Source: Ideonella sp. WA131b
GTDB lineage: Bacteria; Pseudomonadota; Gammaproteobacteria; Burkholderiales; Burkholderiaceae_C
Reading direction: 5' to 3'
Length of the DNA: 64,000 nt
NCBI GenBank assembly: GCA_023657425.1
Contig: JAGTJW010000002.1
Coordinates: 548,431-612,430 of the forward strand
Below the pieces are notes generated by a model. It was not told the DNA's origin, did no database searches, and saw nothing but the letters and a program-made list of their open reading frames with translations. Both the position numbers and the translations under genes were made by a program. Below are positions 7,819-15,905 of the stretch, piece after piece. How positions within the stretch are numbered: the stretch's first letter is position 1; each line of letters begins with the position of its first letter.

Positions 7819-8970
7819 ATGACCATGTCAACGGCCAACGAAGTCATCATCCTCGGCGCCGGCATGGCGGGTGCATCGCTGGCCGCCGAACTGGCGCCGC
7901 ACCGCAAGGTGGTTCTGGTGGAGATCGAGGACCAGCCTGGGCGGCATGCGACCGGTCGATCTGCGGCCATGTTCTTCGAGAGCTACGGCAACGCCACCGT
8001 GCGCGCCTTGACGCGCGCCAGCCGGGCCTTTCTGGAACGCCCACCGGCCGGGTTTGCTGCAGCGCCTTTGCTCTCGCCGCGCAGCGCGCTCTTCGTGTGC
8101 GACGCGCAGCGATTGGCGGCGCTGAGCGCCATGCTCGACGCACCCGATGCGCCAGCCACGCTGCGTGCCTTGTCGGCCGAAGCGGCGATGGGCTTGTGCC
8201 CTATCCTGCGGCCCGACTGGATCGCGGCTGCGGCCATCGACGAATCGGGCAGCGACATGGATGTGGCCGCCATTCACCAGGGGTACATCCGCCATGCGCG
8301 GCAGGCGGGTGCTCGGCTGGTGCTCGACGCCCACGAGGTCGCGATCGAGCGCGCCGCAGGTTCGTGGCGGGTCCGTTCAAGGGCCGGGGACTTCGAGGCG
8401 CCCGTCCTTGTCAACGCGACCGGGGCCTGGGCCGACAGCGTGGCCCGGCAGGCAGGTGTGCCGACGGTCGGTTTGCAGCCGATGCGTCGCACCGCGGTGA
8501 CGCTGCCCGCACCACCCGGGCTGGACATCAGCGCCTGGCCCCTGGTCATCGATGTCGACGAACAGTTCTACTTCAAGCCCGATGCCGGGCAGTTGCTGCT
8601 GTCGCCGGCCAACGAGGACCCGATGGACCCTTGCGACGTCGCACCCGACGAGATGGACATTGCCATCGCGGTGGACCGATTCGAGACTGCGACGAGCATG
8701 CGTGTGCGCAAGCTCAACCATCGCTGGGCCGGCCTGCGCAGCTTCGTGCACGACCGCTCGCCAGTGGTCGGCTACGACTCCGCCGCCGAAGGCTTCTTCT
8801 GGCTGGCAGGGCAAGGCGGCTATGGCATCCAGATGGCCCCTTCACTGGCACGCACTGCGGCGGCCCTGCTGCTGGGCCGGCCGCTGCCGGACGACGTCGC
8901 CGGGCAAGGCGTGCATGCGCAAGACCTTGCGCCGACGCGTTCCGCCTTGACGAGGGGGCTGGCCGGCTGA
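7819..8970 (+). CDS. FAD-dependent oxidoreductase (DadA/glycine-oxidase-like)
   Basis: The 383-aa product starts with an FAD-binding Rossmann motif (VIILGAGMAGASLA, Gly-rich turn at residues 13-20), followed by the acidic strand end VVLVEIED and the ATGRSAAMF segment of DAO-family enzymes. The C-terminal GFFWLAGQGGYGIQMAPSLA is the second FAD-contact region of this family. Such enzymes oxidise D-amino acids, sarcosine, glycine or other secondary amines to an imino or keto acid. The ATG at 7819 or 7825 can serve as start. Coupled to the VOC gene, it may act on the amine released by the amidohydrolases (inference). Confidence 0.85.
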   Translation: MTMSTANEVIILGAGMAGASLAAELAPHRKVVLVEIEDQPGRHATGRSAAMFFESYGNATVRALTRASRAFLERPPAGFAAAPLLSPRSALFVCDAQRLAALSAMLDAPDAPATLRALSAEAAMGLCPILRPDWIAAAAIDESGSDMDVAAIHQGYIRHARQAGARLVLDAHEVAIERAAGSWRVRSRAGDFEAPVLVNATGAWADSVARQAGVPTVGLQPMRRTAVTLPAPPGLDISAWPLVIDVDEQFYFKPDAGQLLLSPANEDPMDPCDVAPDEMDIAIAVDRFETATSMRVRKLNHRWAGLRSFVHDRSPVVGYDSAAEGFFWLAGQGGYGIQMAPSLARTAAALLLGRPLPDDVAGQGVHAQDLAPTRSALTRGLAG

Positions 8971-9439
8971 GCCAGCTGCGTTGGAGTTCGGAGTCGACGC
9001 CTTGCAGCCAAGCGGCGCCTCGCTTCCCTGCTGTTCCTGAATCGGGCGTCGAAGCTGTAGATCGTCTGCCACTGTCTCGCCGGTCCGTGGTGGTGCTTGA
9101 CCGAGGGAACACTTGGCCGCGCGCCCTGTGCCGACGCATGCTGGACCGGTTGGGTCTATCGTGAGATGAGCAAGGCGGGGCACCACAAACGTGCCTTTCG
9201 CCAATGTCTCCTGATGGCCGAAGCCGGGCACTCGCGAAGATCAGCTATCCGGCAGTTCGTTCGCGGTGTTGCCCGTTGCCAGCCCAGCGCGACGCTTGAT
9301 CCACAGTGGTCGCGCCGCCGAACCGCTGATCCGGTCCCTTCGGTCAGCGATGCGCCAGGACGACGTGCATCTGATGAACTCCTGGAGACCGGCCAAGCGC
9401 TGTCAGCCGCACCAGGCGGCCCTGCTCTGGCAACCACAC
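8971..9439. other. Non-coding interval
   Basis: About 470 bases between the FAD oxidoreductase and the convergent accessory gene at 9440. I see no convincing reading frame, RNA gene, repeat or attachment site. It is the transition from the catabolic cluster to the mobile-element-like region, so an element boundary could lie here, but nothing in the sequence marks it. Confidence 0.4.
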
Positions 9440-9889
9440 TCATCGAACCACCCGAACCCGGGGACACGCCACTTGCCCCAGCGCAGCAGCCTCGATGCGG
9501 CGCAGCAAGCGTTTGTCGGGCTCCCAGGAGCCGCCTCGGGCGACAAATCGATTGGCTGCATCGATGATGGGCCCCCCTCTGGCCTGAGCCGGCCCTTCAG
9601 GTTTGAACGGGTCGTCCACGCGGGCGAATTGCTGGGTACTCAAGCGCTCGGCATCCAGCAGACCGTCAACATCGATGTCGAGAACCGAGAACGTCCAGTG
9701 CACCATGCGCGACGGTTTGCCGCCCACCACTTCCACGACGATGCTGGCTTGGCGAACACGCTTTCCGGCGAAGTCGGGAACACGTGCGACCTCTTCCCGG
9801 CGCAGCATTCGCATGAAGGCCGTGCTGGCCAGCGCATGCAGCGTGTCGTCAGCGGCGAGCAGAAACAACTTCGATGACAGACCCATCAT
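9440..9889 (-). CDS. Conserved-looking hypothetical protein of accessory region
   Basis: This 149-aa product is not recognised. The start at 9889 (MMGLSSKLFLLAADDTLHAL) follows an AGAAGGCGA ribosome-binding site. It has a mixed alpha/beta composition with a conserved-looking strand block (QASIVVEVVGGKPSRMVHWT, then FSVLDID) and a basic C-terminus, with no signal peptide or membrane segment. It is the last gene of a leftward set of three (10433 to 9440) that includes a zinc-ribbon protein. Its setting among RadC and other element-type genes suggests a mobile-element origin. Confidence 0.65.
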   Translation of the reverse strand: MMGLSSKLFLLAADDTLHALASTAFMRMLRREEVARVPDFAGKRVRQASIVVEVVGGKPSRMVHWTFSVLDIDVDGLLDAERLSTQQFARVDDPFKPEGPAQARGGPIIDAANRFVARGGSWEPDKRLLRRIEAAALGQVACPRVRVVR

Positions 9890-9903
9890 GTTCGCCTTCT
9901 GTG

Positions 9904-10203
9904 TCAACCGGGGGCCGACGGGCGGTCGCGCAGATCCCAGAGGCTCCCCTGCCAGTTCGAAATGCGCCCATCCGTGCGGCACCTCGGGCAAACCCACACG
10001 ATAGCCTCGTCGTGGGCCCGGGCAGCCTCGACCACCCCCTTCTTGCACTTGAAGCACCTCGGCGCCGCTGGAGCGTCTGGCGTGGCATCTGAGGCATGGG
10101 CGACCACCTCGACATGGAACTGCGCCATCGCGCGGGCGGGACCTTTGACTGGGCCGAAGGCGCCAGACTTGTCGAGGAAGTGGGTGAGGTCAGAAACGCA
10201 CAT
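9904..10203 (-). CDS. Small zinc-ribbon protein
   Basis: This 99-aa protein starts MCVSDLTHFLDKSGAFGPVK and carries two CxxC knuckles, CFKC (about residues 50-53) and CPRC (about 72-75), followed by a conserved-looking tail (DGRISNWQGSLWDLRD). The pairs are spaced as in a structural zinc ribbon. Its ATG overlaps the stop of the upstream gene by one base (TGATG), which indicates translational coupling. The function is unknown; nucleic-acid or protein binding is typical for such ribbons. Confidence 0.75.
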   Translation of the reverse strand: MCVSDLTHFLDKSGAFGPVKGPARAMAQFHVEVVAHASDATPDAPAAPRCFKCKKGVVEAARAHDEAIVWVCPRCRTDGRISNWQGSLWDLRDRPSAPG

Positions 10204-10433
10204 CAGGCGGGTGCTCTGCTTGTCGCTGCCGGCCCTGCAACGGCCCTGACCGCACCCGTCGACTGAAGCCGATCAAACTCGGCCAACGTGAGATCCACCT
10301 CACGCTCACCCAAGCGAACTCGGAACACCAGCAAGCGCCGCTCCACGAGATGCACGCCAGCCGGTATGCGCACCTGGACGCCCGCGGCAGTCAGGGCATC
10401 GGAGTCATCGAAGGTGTAGCTGGCAACAGTCAT
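10203..10433 (-). CDS. Small hypothetical protein coupled to zinc-ribbon gene
   Basis: This 76-aa product (MTVASYTFDDSDALTAAGVQ...) has predicted beta strands in the middle (VRIPAGVHLVERRLLVFRVR) and an Ala-rich tail. No family is recognised. It is the first gene of the leftward trio and its stop overlaps the next start, which supports real translation. Confidence 0.6.
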   Translation of the reverse strand: MTVASYTFDDSDALTAAGVQVRIPAGVHLVERRLLVFRVRLGEREVDLTLAEFDRLQSTGAVRAVAGPAATSRAPA

Positions 10434-11110
10434 CGGAAATCAGCTGGGGCGCCGCAGGCTCCCTGTTGACGGCTGTCCACTATACGAACTCGCTGTCGCC
10501 TCGATTCGGTCAGCCGCCGCTCGCCGCGGGGCTGACATTCGGGGATCCCCTGACGCCACTTGTCGTTTTCTCGCCCAAGCCACCCGAATGCCCGCCGGTT
10601 GGGCGGGCGAGCGCGCAGCGTTCGCCCTCGGCCCTTGCCCGCCGCGATGCCTCACCGCACACTGATGCCGCTTCCTGCGGACAACTTCGTCTGCTCAGCC
10701 TTCATCGGTGGCTCCGGCCGCCCTGAAGTCCAGCCCAGCTGGCGTCGCAGTCGTTACCTGCCTCGTGTCCCGTCCGGCACCTCCGTGTACCGGGCCGATT
10801 CAGATCCCCGCGGATCCGAAACCTGGAACCGGCCGTGACCTCGCGTCGTGGCCGCTTCACGAACGCGCCCACCACGACCTCCGCGTCGTGACGCGCCCTG
10901 CGCTCATCAGCCTGGCCTGACCTCGATCAGAAGCCTGGCCTGACGCACGCATCTGCCCTGGCCCCGTCCCCACGGACGCGGACCTCTGCAGCTCGCGCAC
11001 GCACCTGTGCGCGACGAAGCGCCTTGCCTTCCCGGCAGGGCATCCCAGACGGGGAACCCCAGTTCCCCGCCAGGGATGGGCGTTTCCCTTCACCCCTGAA
11101 GGAGAACCCC
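10434..11110. other. Long leader/intergenic region with repeats
   Basis: About 680 bases with no convincing gene. It contains one copy of a 25-base sequence (10741-10765, GGCGTCGCAGTCGTTACCTG...) that recurs at 13910-13934, a short direct repeat GCCTGGCCTGAC (around 10911 and 10933), and at its right end a GC-rich leader rich in GGGGAA/TTCCCC blocks just before a strong ribosome-binding site. A similar leader recurs before 11758 and 14072. Confidence 0.5.
10741..10765 (+). repeat. 25-base direct repeat, copy 1
   Basis: This is identical to 13910-13934 (GGCGTCGCAGTCGTTACCTG followed by CCTCG). The surrounding reading frames differ, so the conservation is at the DNA level. Both copies lie upstream of a leader/ribosome-binding-site block preceding small accessory genes, which suggests a shared promoter or regulator site. 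Confidence 0.7.
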
Positions 11111-11314
11111 ATGAGTCCCGTTCCCTGGAACCGCGCTGTCGCGCCGGTGTGCATGCTGCTGGGTGGTACCGGGCTTGCCCGTGTGCCCGCTCGGCGGCCT
11201 GTTGCCCTGCCGGTGCTGCTTCGGCCCTGGCCCTGCACGTCCCATGCGTCCACCCGCATGGTGTGCGAGGCTGCGGCCCCTCTGGCGTGCGCACCTTGCG
11301 CCACGGTGTGCTGA
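11111..11314 (+). CDS. Possible small ORF in accessory operon
   Basis: This 67-aa frame (MSPVPWNRAVAPVCMLLGGT...) has a strong AAGGAGAACCCC ribosome-binding site almost identical to those before 11758 and 14072. It stops only 2 bases before the next start at 11317. The composition is Pro/Ala/Cys-rich and low in information, with no recognisable domain. It may be a translated leader rather than a functional protein. Confidence 0.3.
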   Translation: MSPVPWNRAVAPVCMLLGGTGLARVPARRPVALPVLLRPWPCTSHASTRMVCEAAAPLACAPCATVC

Positions 11315-11316
11315 CC

Positions 11317-11541
11317 ATGACGGTCGACACCTACCGCAGTGGCATCGCCTCGACCGCCATCGCGAATGTTGTCGTGATGGCCCGGGAGGATCCCCTCCTG
11401 GTCAAGGAAGTTATCGCCCGGCTCCGTGCCTCGGGCGAGATCGCGGCCGACGACCTGGTCTACCTGGACCGGATCGCCGACCGCTGGATCGGCATTGCCG
11501 AGGGCCTGCGCCGCGGCATCGCTCCTGTCCTCACGACCTGA
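11317..11541 (+). CDS. Small hypothetical protein of accessory region
   Basis: This 74-aa, mostly helical product (MTMTVDTYRSGIASTAIANV, then segments LVKEVIARLRASGEIAADDLV and RIADRWIGIAEGLRRG) has good coding character: amphipathic helices and no low-complexity bias. A GTG at 11308 is an alternative start. No known family is recognised. It belongs with the rightward element-type genes (11758, 12530, 14072). Confidence 0.55.
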   Translation: MTVDTYRSGIASTAIANVVVMAREDPLLVKEVIARLRASGEIAADDLVYLDRIADRWIGIAEGLRRGIAPVLTT

Positions 11542-11757
11542 TGGTCGCGGGCACGGAGTGGTCCGTCGTGGCATCGCTCTCGTGCCGATCGAGTCCTCGG
11601 GTTTCGGGGATGGTGAACCGACCGCCAGCCATGGCGTCGGTGCGCCATCACCCGACACCCCGTTTCTCTCGACATTCCCCCTGTCCTCGTCATCCACCCT
11701 CCGGGAGTCACCGTCTCCCGTCGGGGTCGGGGTTCCCTCGCCTTCTTGGAGAACCCC

Positions 11758-12369
11758 ATGAGTCATCCCCTCCCTGACCGATCTTTCCAGAGCCACCCAC
11801 CTCGGCGCGGCACCGTCGACGTCGAAGAGCAGCGCGCCTGGGTCGGCTTCTACAAGCGCGTCGGACGTGACGCTGCCCTCGCCGCCGAGGTGATGGCCCA
11901 GCTCGACGGCGACGCCGAGATGAAGCGCCGGCACCTGGCGCTGTACCTGTCCTGCAAGCAGTCGCTGCGCGTCCACAAGGTGCGCCAGGCCCGCGACAAG
12001 CGCATCGGGCAGTGGCTGCGCCTGCTGGTGCAGTTGACGCTGATGCGACCGGTGGCCTTCTTCGGCAGCGCCACGCAGCGGGGCTTTCACCGCAGCGCAG
12101 ATCTCCTGGCCGAGGCCATCACGGCCGAGCCGCAAGCCGCCCCGGCGACATCGAAGCGAGGCGCACGCCCAGCTTCTGGCGCTGACTCGAACCGAACGGT
12201 CGAACCGGCCACCGCACAGGTCCGCAGCCTGTTGGCTGACGCCGAGTTCGCCGACGCGCACGCCCGTTTCCAGCAGCAGGCGGGCATGTCCTCGGTCGCA
12301 AGCCCCCAGCACGGCTCGGAGCCTCGCGACGAGAGCCCCGCACCCGCCGTGCAGGTCAGCCGGCGCTGA
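11758..12369 (+). CDS. Hypothetical protein of integrative-element type
   Basis: This 203-aa product starts at MSHPLPDRSF after GGAGAACCCC. The central helical region (EEQRAWVGFYKRVGRDAALA to about residue 100, including MKRRHLALYLSCKQSLRVHK) is well-formed coding sequence. The C-terminal 90 residues are disordered and rich in Ala, Pro and Ser. No domain is recognised. The leader upstream shares GGGGTCGGGGTTCCC blocks with those before 11111 and 14072, which suggests common control of the element genes. Confidence 0.65.
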   Translation: MSHPLPDRSFQSHPPRRGTVDVEEQRAWVGFYKRVGRDAALAAEVMAQLDGDAEMKRRHLALYLSCKQSLRVHKVRQARDKRIGQWLRLLVQLTLMRPVAFFGSATQRGFHRSADLLAEAITAEPQAAPATSKRGARPASGADSNRTVEPATAQVRSLLADAEFADAHARFQQQAGMSSVASPQHGSEPRDESPAPAVQVSRR

Positions 12370-12529
12370 TGCGATGGCCGGGCCCGGTGCAGCCCCAAGG
12401 GCTGCACCGGGCCTGAGACGCCGCCGTCCGGCTTCCAACCCGGGCGCGCCCGGAACCCCCTTCAACCGCCCGCGGGCCCGTCCCGCCAGGGCCGATGTCC
12501 GCCAACCATTCTCGAGAGAGCCCCCCCCC

Positions 12530-13201
12530 ATGCGAGACATCACCCTGAACCTCGAGCAACGCCTGTACGTCATCGCCACCGATGGCGGCGTGAGCTGCTT
12601 CGGCTTCGACAACGCCCGTGATCACGCCCAGCAGATCGCGAAGCGCCTCGATCGCCCCGACCTGATGCCCGGCGCCGATGACGCCAGCAGCCTCACCGGC
12701 TACCAGAAGTACCTTGCCGCCGTGCGCGCCTGGGGCGAGTCCGCCCAGAGCGACAGCACCTACTACGACCCCGGCACCGACCCTCGTCTGGCACGGGTCC
12801 TGGAAACATGCCGCCGCGACGGCCGCAAGGTGCGGCTGGTGCTGGGCGACACCGGCACCGGCGCGAGCTGGCTGGACGAGTTCGACGTGGTCGGCACGGT
12901 CGGCCGCTCGACCGGCCTGCTGAAGGTGCCTCTGCTCGTCGAGCTGGGCGAAGCGGGCGGCACGGCCATCCTCTGTGCGCATGTGCTGGCGCTGATGGAC
13001 TGGGACACCGGCCTGCCGCTGTACCGCCACGACCGCTGGCAGCCACCGGAGTTGCGCATCCGCGCCAGCGACCAGGCTGGCCGGCCCTGGGCCGTGGTGC
13101 TGTATGAGCAGCCCGTGGCGAGCTTCGACGACATCGGCAAGGCCGGTGCGTACCTCGCGTTCATGCGGGGTGCAAGTGTGGAGCCTCGTGTGTTCCGCTG
13201 A
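12530..13201 (+). CDS. Hypothetical protein of integrative-element type (223 aa)
   Basis: It starts MRDITLNLEQRLYVIATDGG after a CTCGAGAGAG ribosome-binding site. It is a mixed alpha/beta soluble protein with clear globular character (segments VSCFGFDNARDHAQQIAKRL, KVRLVLGDTGTGASWLDEFD, RPWAVVLYEQPVASFDDIGK). No catalytic motif is recognised. It is followed by a hairpin at 13267-13295 that may end the transcript. A conserved unknown of plasmids and integrative elements is the best description. Confidence 0.7.
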   Translation: MRDITLNLEQRLYVIATDGGVSCFGFDNARDHAQQIAKRLDRPDLMPGADDASSLTGYQKYLAAVRAWGESAQSDSTYYDPGTDPRLARVLETCRRDGRKVRLVLGDTGTGASWLDEFDVVGTVGRSTGLLKVPLLVELGEAGGTAILCAHVLALMDWDTGLPLYRHDRWQPPELRIRASDQAGRPWAVVLYEQPVASFDDIGKAGAYLAFMRGASVEPRVFR

Positions 13202-13266
13202 GCAGGTTGATGATCTTTCACAGCGATCGACACGGCGACTCACAACCATTGCCAAGCCTCTCCCGC

Positions 13267-13295
13267 AACGCCTCCGGTCCTGTACCGGGGGCGTT
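13267..13295. terminator. Hairpin terminator between convergent genes
   Basis: AACGCCTCCGGT-CCTGT-ACCGGGGGCGTT forms a stem of about 11 pairs with one mismatch, followed by TTCCTTCT. It sits between the rightward gene ending at 13201 and the leftward frame ending at 13322. Confidence 0.6.
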
Positions 13296-13321
13296 GTTCC
13301 TTCTGCGAGGACGGGCCCGCC

Positions 13322-13633
13322 TCAGGCCGTGGCCAGCGACTGCACTTCGCGGTCGATCAGCCAGTGCAAAAAGCGCGTGTCATCGGAGCTGCGCCAGTAG
13401 TGGGCCTTGCAGCGGCGGACGTAGGCCTGCAGATCCTCGACGCTGCGGATGGTGCCCGGCTCGATGGCGGTGATGCGGGCCAGCCGTGCCCGTTCGGGGC
13501 GGGTCAATCGGACCTGGTTTCCGTTGCGCAGCATGGCGGATCGGTGGTTGCAAAGGGCACGCATCTTCGCGCAGCCGCGCACGGCCGAGAGCATCTGCCG
13601 ACGCCCAAGCTGAAGAAATTTCTGCAGTGACAC
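13322..13633 (-). CDS. Small basic hypothetical protein
   Basis: This 103-aa frame is rich in Arg and helical in its second half (RPERARLARITAIEPGTIRS, VEDLQAYVRRCKAHYWRSSD, TRFLHWLIDREVQSL), which looks like genuine coding sequence. The start is uncertain: GTG at 13633, or ATG at 13564 or 13534. It is opposite in direction to its neighbours and faces the hairpin at 13267. No family is recognised; a DNA-binding or regulatory role is possible from its composition only. Confidence 0.5.
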   Translation of the reverse strand: MSLQKFLQLGRRQMLSAVRGCAKMRALCNHRSAMLRNGNQVRLTRPERARLARITAIEPGTIRSVEDLQAYVRRCKAHYWRSSDDTRFLHWLIDREVQSLATA

Positions 13634-13886
13634 TGGGGTGCGTCTGGGGTGTCACTTTTGCGGTCTCCCGGCCATCAGACCCGGCCGGGCCGTGGTCTTT
13701 GCGCCACGATCGGCACCGTCGATGCTGCTTGCCAAATGCTCGCCATCCACCCTGTTCACCGTTGACCGACCAAGGCCCGGCCCCTGGCGGCGCTTGCGCG
13801 GGCGCTGGCACCACCCAGGTTGAAACCCCGGCGCCGATGGCGCAGACTTGACGTGCTCACCCCCACTCCCGACAGGAGTGTTTCCG

Positions 13887-14075
13887 ATGCCGACCAAACC
13901 GGCGGCAACGGCGTCGCAGTCGTTACCTGCCTCGGATGACCACCTGAGCCACCGTGCCGGCCACGTTCCTTCGTGCGTCAGCACATCCTTCCCTTGCGGG
14001 GACACCAGTCCCCCACGCAATGGAGGGGACCGGCGTTCCCGTCTTCCTTTTCGCCACGAGAGGAGAACGCCATGA
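13887..14075 (+). CDS. Possible leader ORF overlapping radC start
   Basis: This 62-aa frame (MPTKPAATASQSLPASDDHL...) has a good AGGAG site 8 bases upstream, and its TGA overlaps the radC ATG (ATGA). The frame runs through the GC-rich leader, so the protein itself may be dispensable and translation may serve coupling or attenuation. Coding support is otherwise weak. Confidence 0.3.
   Translation: MPTKPAATASQSLPASDDHLSHRAGHVPSCVSTSFPCGDTSPPRNGGDRRSRLPFRHERRTP
13910..13934 (+). repeat. 25-base direct repeat, copy 2
   Basis: Identical to 10741-10765. It is located about 140 bases upstream of radC and followed by a leader with alternating GGGGAC and GTCCCC blocks. Confidence 0.7.
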
Positions 14076-14692
14076 ACTTCCACCCCTTGCCAGACCTGCC
14101 CGATGCCGCCCATGCGTCACGGGAGGACCTGGAGGCAGAGATGCTGGGCCTGCGAATCCACGCTGCCCCTAACCCCCACCCGCACCTGGTTGCGCTGCAC
14201 GTCAGCGACCGGGAGTCGCCGAACGACGACGCATCGACGCAGCAACTGCTGAAACGCCGACTCGGTGTCGCCCGCGAGCTGCTGATGCGCGAGCTGCGCG
14301 ACCATATGGCGCAGGGCCCGGTGATGTCCTCGCCGCAGGTCCTGCGCGACTGGCTGCGACTGCGGTGCGCCGGCTTGCAGCACGAGGTCTTCCTCGCGCT
14401 GTACCTGGACGCCAACCACCGCCTGATCGCCCATGAAGAGGTGTTCCGGGGCACGCTGACCCAGACCTCGGTGTACCCGCGGGAACTGGTCAAGAGTGCC
14501 CTGGCACGCAACGCCGCCGCGATTGCCGTGGCCCATAACCACCCGAGCGGCCAGGCCGAGCCGAGCCGCGCGGACGAGTTCCTGACACAGACGCTGAAGA
14601 CCGCGCTGGCGATGGTGGACGTGCGCCTGATCGACCACTTGGTCGTCGCTGGCGACCAGTGCGTCAGCTTTGCCGAGCGAGGACTGCTCTGA
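14072..14692 (+). CDS. radC: RadC-family JAB-domain protein
   Basis: The 206-aa product carries the MPN/JAB metalloprotease-like motif: Glu in LIAHEEVFRG (about 122-123), then HNHPSG (residues 155-160) and Asp at about 168 (EPSRADEF). It lacks the N-terminal helix-hairpin-helix region of chromosomal RadC, as is usual for copies on plasmids, genomic islands and integrative elements. The start at 14072 follows GAGGAGAACGCC. The role in recombination or anti-defence is unsettled for the family. Its presence is the best marker that 9440-15630 is element-derived. Confidence 0.88.
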   Translation: MNFHPLPDLPDAAHASREDLEAEMLGLRIHAAPNPHPHLVALHVSDRESPNDDASTQQLLKRRLGVARELLMRELRDHMAQGPVMSSPQVLRDWLRLRCAGLQHEVFLALYLDANHRLIAHEEVFRGTLTQTSVYPRELVKSALARNAAAIAVAHNHPSGQAEPSRADEFLTQTLKTALAMVDVRLIDHLVVAGDQCVSFAERGLL

Positions 14693-14785
14693 CGCCATGT
14701 GCGGCAGCCACGCTCTGCACGACACAGCCGCGAGAAGCGCGCCGCCCACGCGGCGCGCCTCCCGCCGATCCAAGTTCAATCAAGG

Positions 14786-15322
14786 ATGCCCATGTCGGAC
14801 AAAACCCCCCCGACCTGCCCCTGCTGTGCCGGCGACGGCGTGCCCTTGGGCGCGCTCGGACGCCTGCACTGGTTCCGCTGCCGCGACTGCGGCATGACGT
14901 TTGCCCGCGCTGGACGATCGAAGGGCGCGACCCGTGCACCCCTCGCGCGGCCGGCCGACGGGCGAACGCCTGAGTCCCCCCATCTCCCATTTCAACCCGA
15001 GGAGGAAGCCACGATGCCAACACTGCCCGTCACCGGCCTGCAACAGCAAGCCGAGATGCTGGCCAGCCTGTCCCTGAAGCATCTGAGTTCGGCGACGCGC
15101 CACAAGCTCGCCGATGACGACCTGTCCGTGAACGCCTATCCGACCGACTGCGGCGGATTCGTCTATGTCGGATCACCGAAGTACCGGGTTCCGTCCGAAC
15201 CCGACCTGGCCACGCTCTTCGAGGTGGCCGAGTCCGCCGGCGTGGCCTGGCTGATGTTCGATCGCGAGGCTGCGGTCATCGAGGGCCTGCCGGTCTTCGA
15301 GATCGCAGAGCCAGGACCATGA
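14786..15322 (+). CDS. Zinc-ribbon segment in frame with DUF5983-like protein
   Basis: The frame is continuous from 14786. Residues 1-50 form a zinc ribbon (CPCC, then CRDC), followed by a Pro/Arg-rich linker. The remaining 100 residues, from an internal ATG at 15014 with its own GAGGAAG ribosome-binding site, resemble the DUF5983 family of integrative elements (SLKHLSSATRHKLADDDLSV, then TDCGGFVYVGSP). It may be two proteins that have become fused by loss of a stop, or one gene with two starts. The downstream start is the safer one for the DUF5983-like product (102 aa). Its stop overlaps the next gene by 4 bases. Confidence 0.6.
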   Translation: MPMSDKTPPTCPCCAGDGVPLGALGRLHWFRCRDCGMTFARAGRSKGATRAPLARPADGRTPESPHLPFQPEEEATMPTLPVTGLQQQAEMLASLSLKHLSSATRHKLADDDLSVNAYPTDCGGFVYVGSPKYRVPSEPDLATLFEVAESAGVAWLMFDREAAVIEGLPVFEIAEPGP

Positions 15323-15630
15323 GCCAGCACCTGGCGACGGCCACGATCAACGGCCTTCCGGTCGAGGTCGTGGCCGGTTTCGACCGGCGTCTGGGGGACT
15401 GTTTCCTACAGGTCGCCAACGGGCCAGACGACACGCTCTACACGAGCCTGCAGGAGCCTTTCCTGGATTGGACTGACATCGAGACCTTGCGCGCCAAGGT
15501 CGCCGAACTGGGTCTTCTGTTGCCGGCGCGGCTGGTCGACGAAGTCGAAGGCGATGGCCGTCGGCGCGCGGGCAACCGCATCGTCCGCCACCTTGTCGAC
15601 GGGCCACCGGTCACGCTGATGGCCGGCTGA
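15319..15630 (+). CDS. Small hypothetical protein of integrative-element type
   Basis: This 103-aa protein overlaps the upstream stop (ATGA), so it is translationally coupled. It begins with a beta-rich half (TATINGLPVEVVAGFDRRLG, then DCFLQVANGPDD) and ends in a basic helix region (ARLVDEVEGDGRRRAGNRIV). No family is named with confidence. Genes of this size and position commonly accompany DUF5983 genes in accessory elements. Confidence 0.65.
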   Translation: MSQHLATATINGLPVEVVAGFDRRLGDCFLQVANGPDDTLYTSLQEPFLDWTDIETLRAKVAELGLLLPARLVDEVEGDGRRRAGNRIVRHLVDGPPVTLMAG

Positions 15631-15649
15631 GGCAGAACACTGACCAACC

Positions 15650-15697
15650 ACGGCGCCGCGCTCTCATCCCTGCAGGGATGGAGCCGGCGCCGTTTCT
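15650..15697 (+). terminator. Rho-independent-type terminator
   Basis: ACGGCGCCG pairs with CGGCGCCGT across a loop that itself contains ATCCCTGCAGGGAT, followed by TTCTCTT. It lies 20 bases after the last gene of the rightward accessory operon. Confidence 0.7.
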
Positions 15698-15905
15698 CTT
15701 GGGCAAGTGGGCCTCAGTGTGACGGCCTTGGTTCCATCTCCGGTCGTCGGCTTACAGACAAGCCGTGAGCGTCTGCGGCGCAGCCGATGCTGTCGTTCGC
15801 GGGTGGTCGTCGTACTGACCTTGACGGCCAGTTCCCGCCGTTCCGGCTTACCCCAGTTAGCTGCCGTTCGGCGCTATGCCAGCGGGCCATTCACGCGGTC
15901 GCTGT

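Noticed and set aside
9097..9567. 156-aa rightward frame after the FAD oxidoreductase
   Set aside because: No ribosome-binding site or domain; it overlaps the better-supported leftward gene at 9440-9889.
11546..11757. Small frames in the leader before 11758
   Set aside because: They lack ribosome-binding sites and coding character; better explained as leader DNA.
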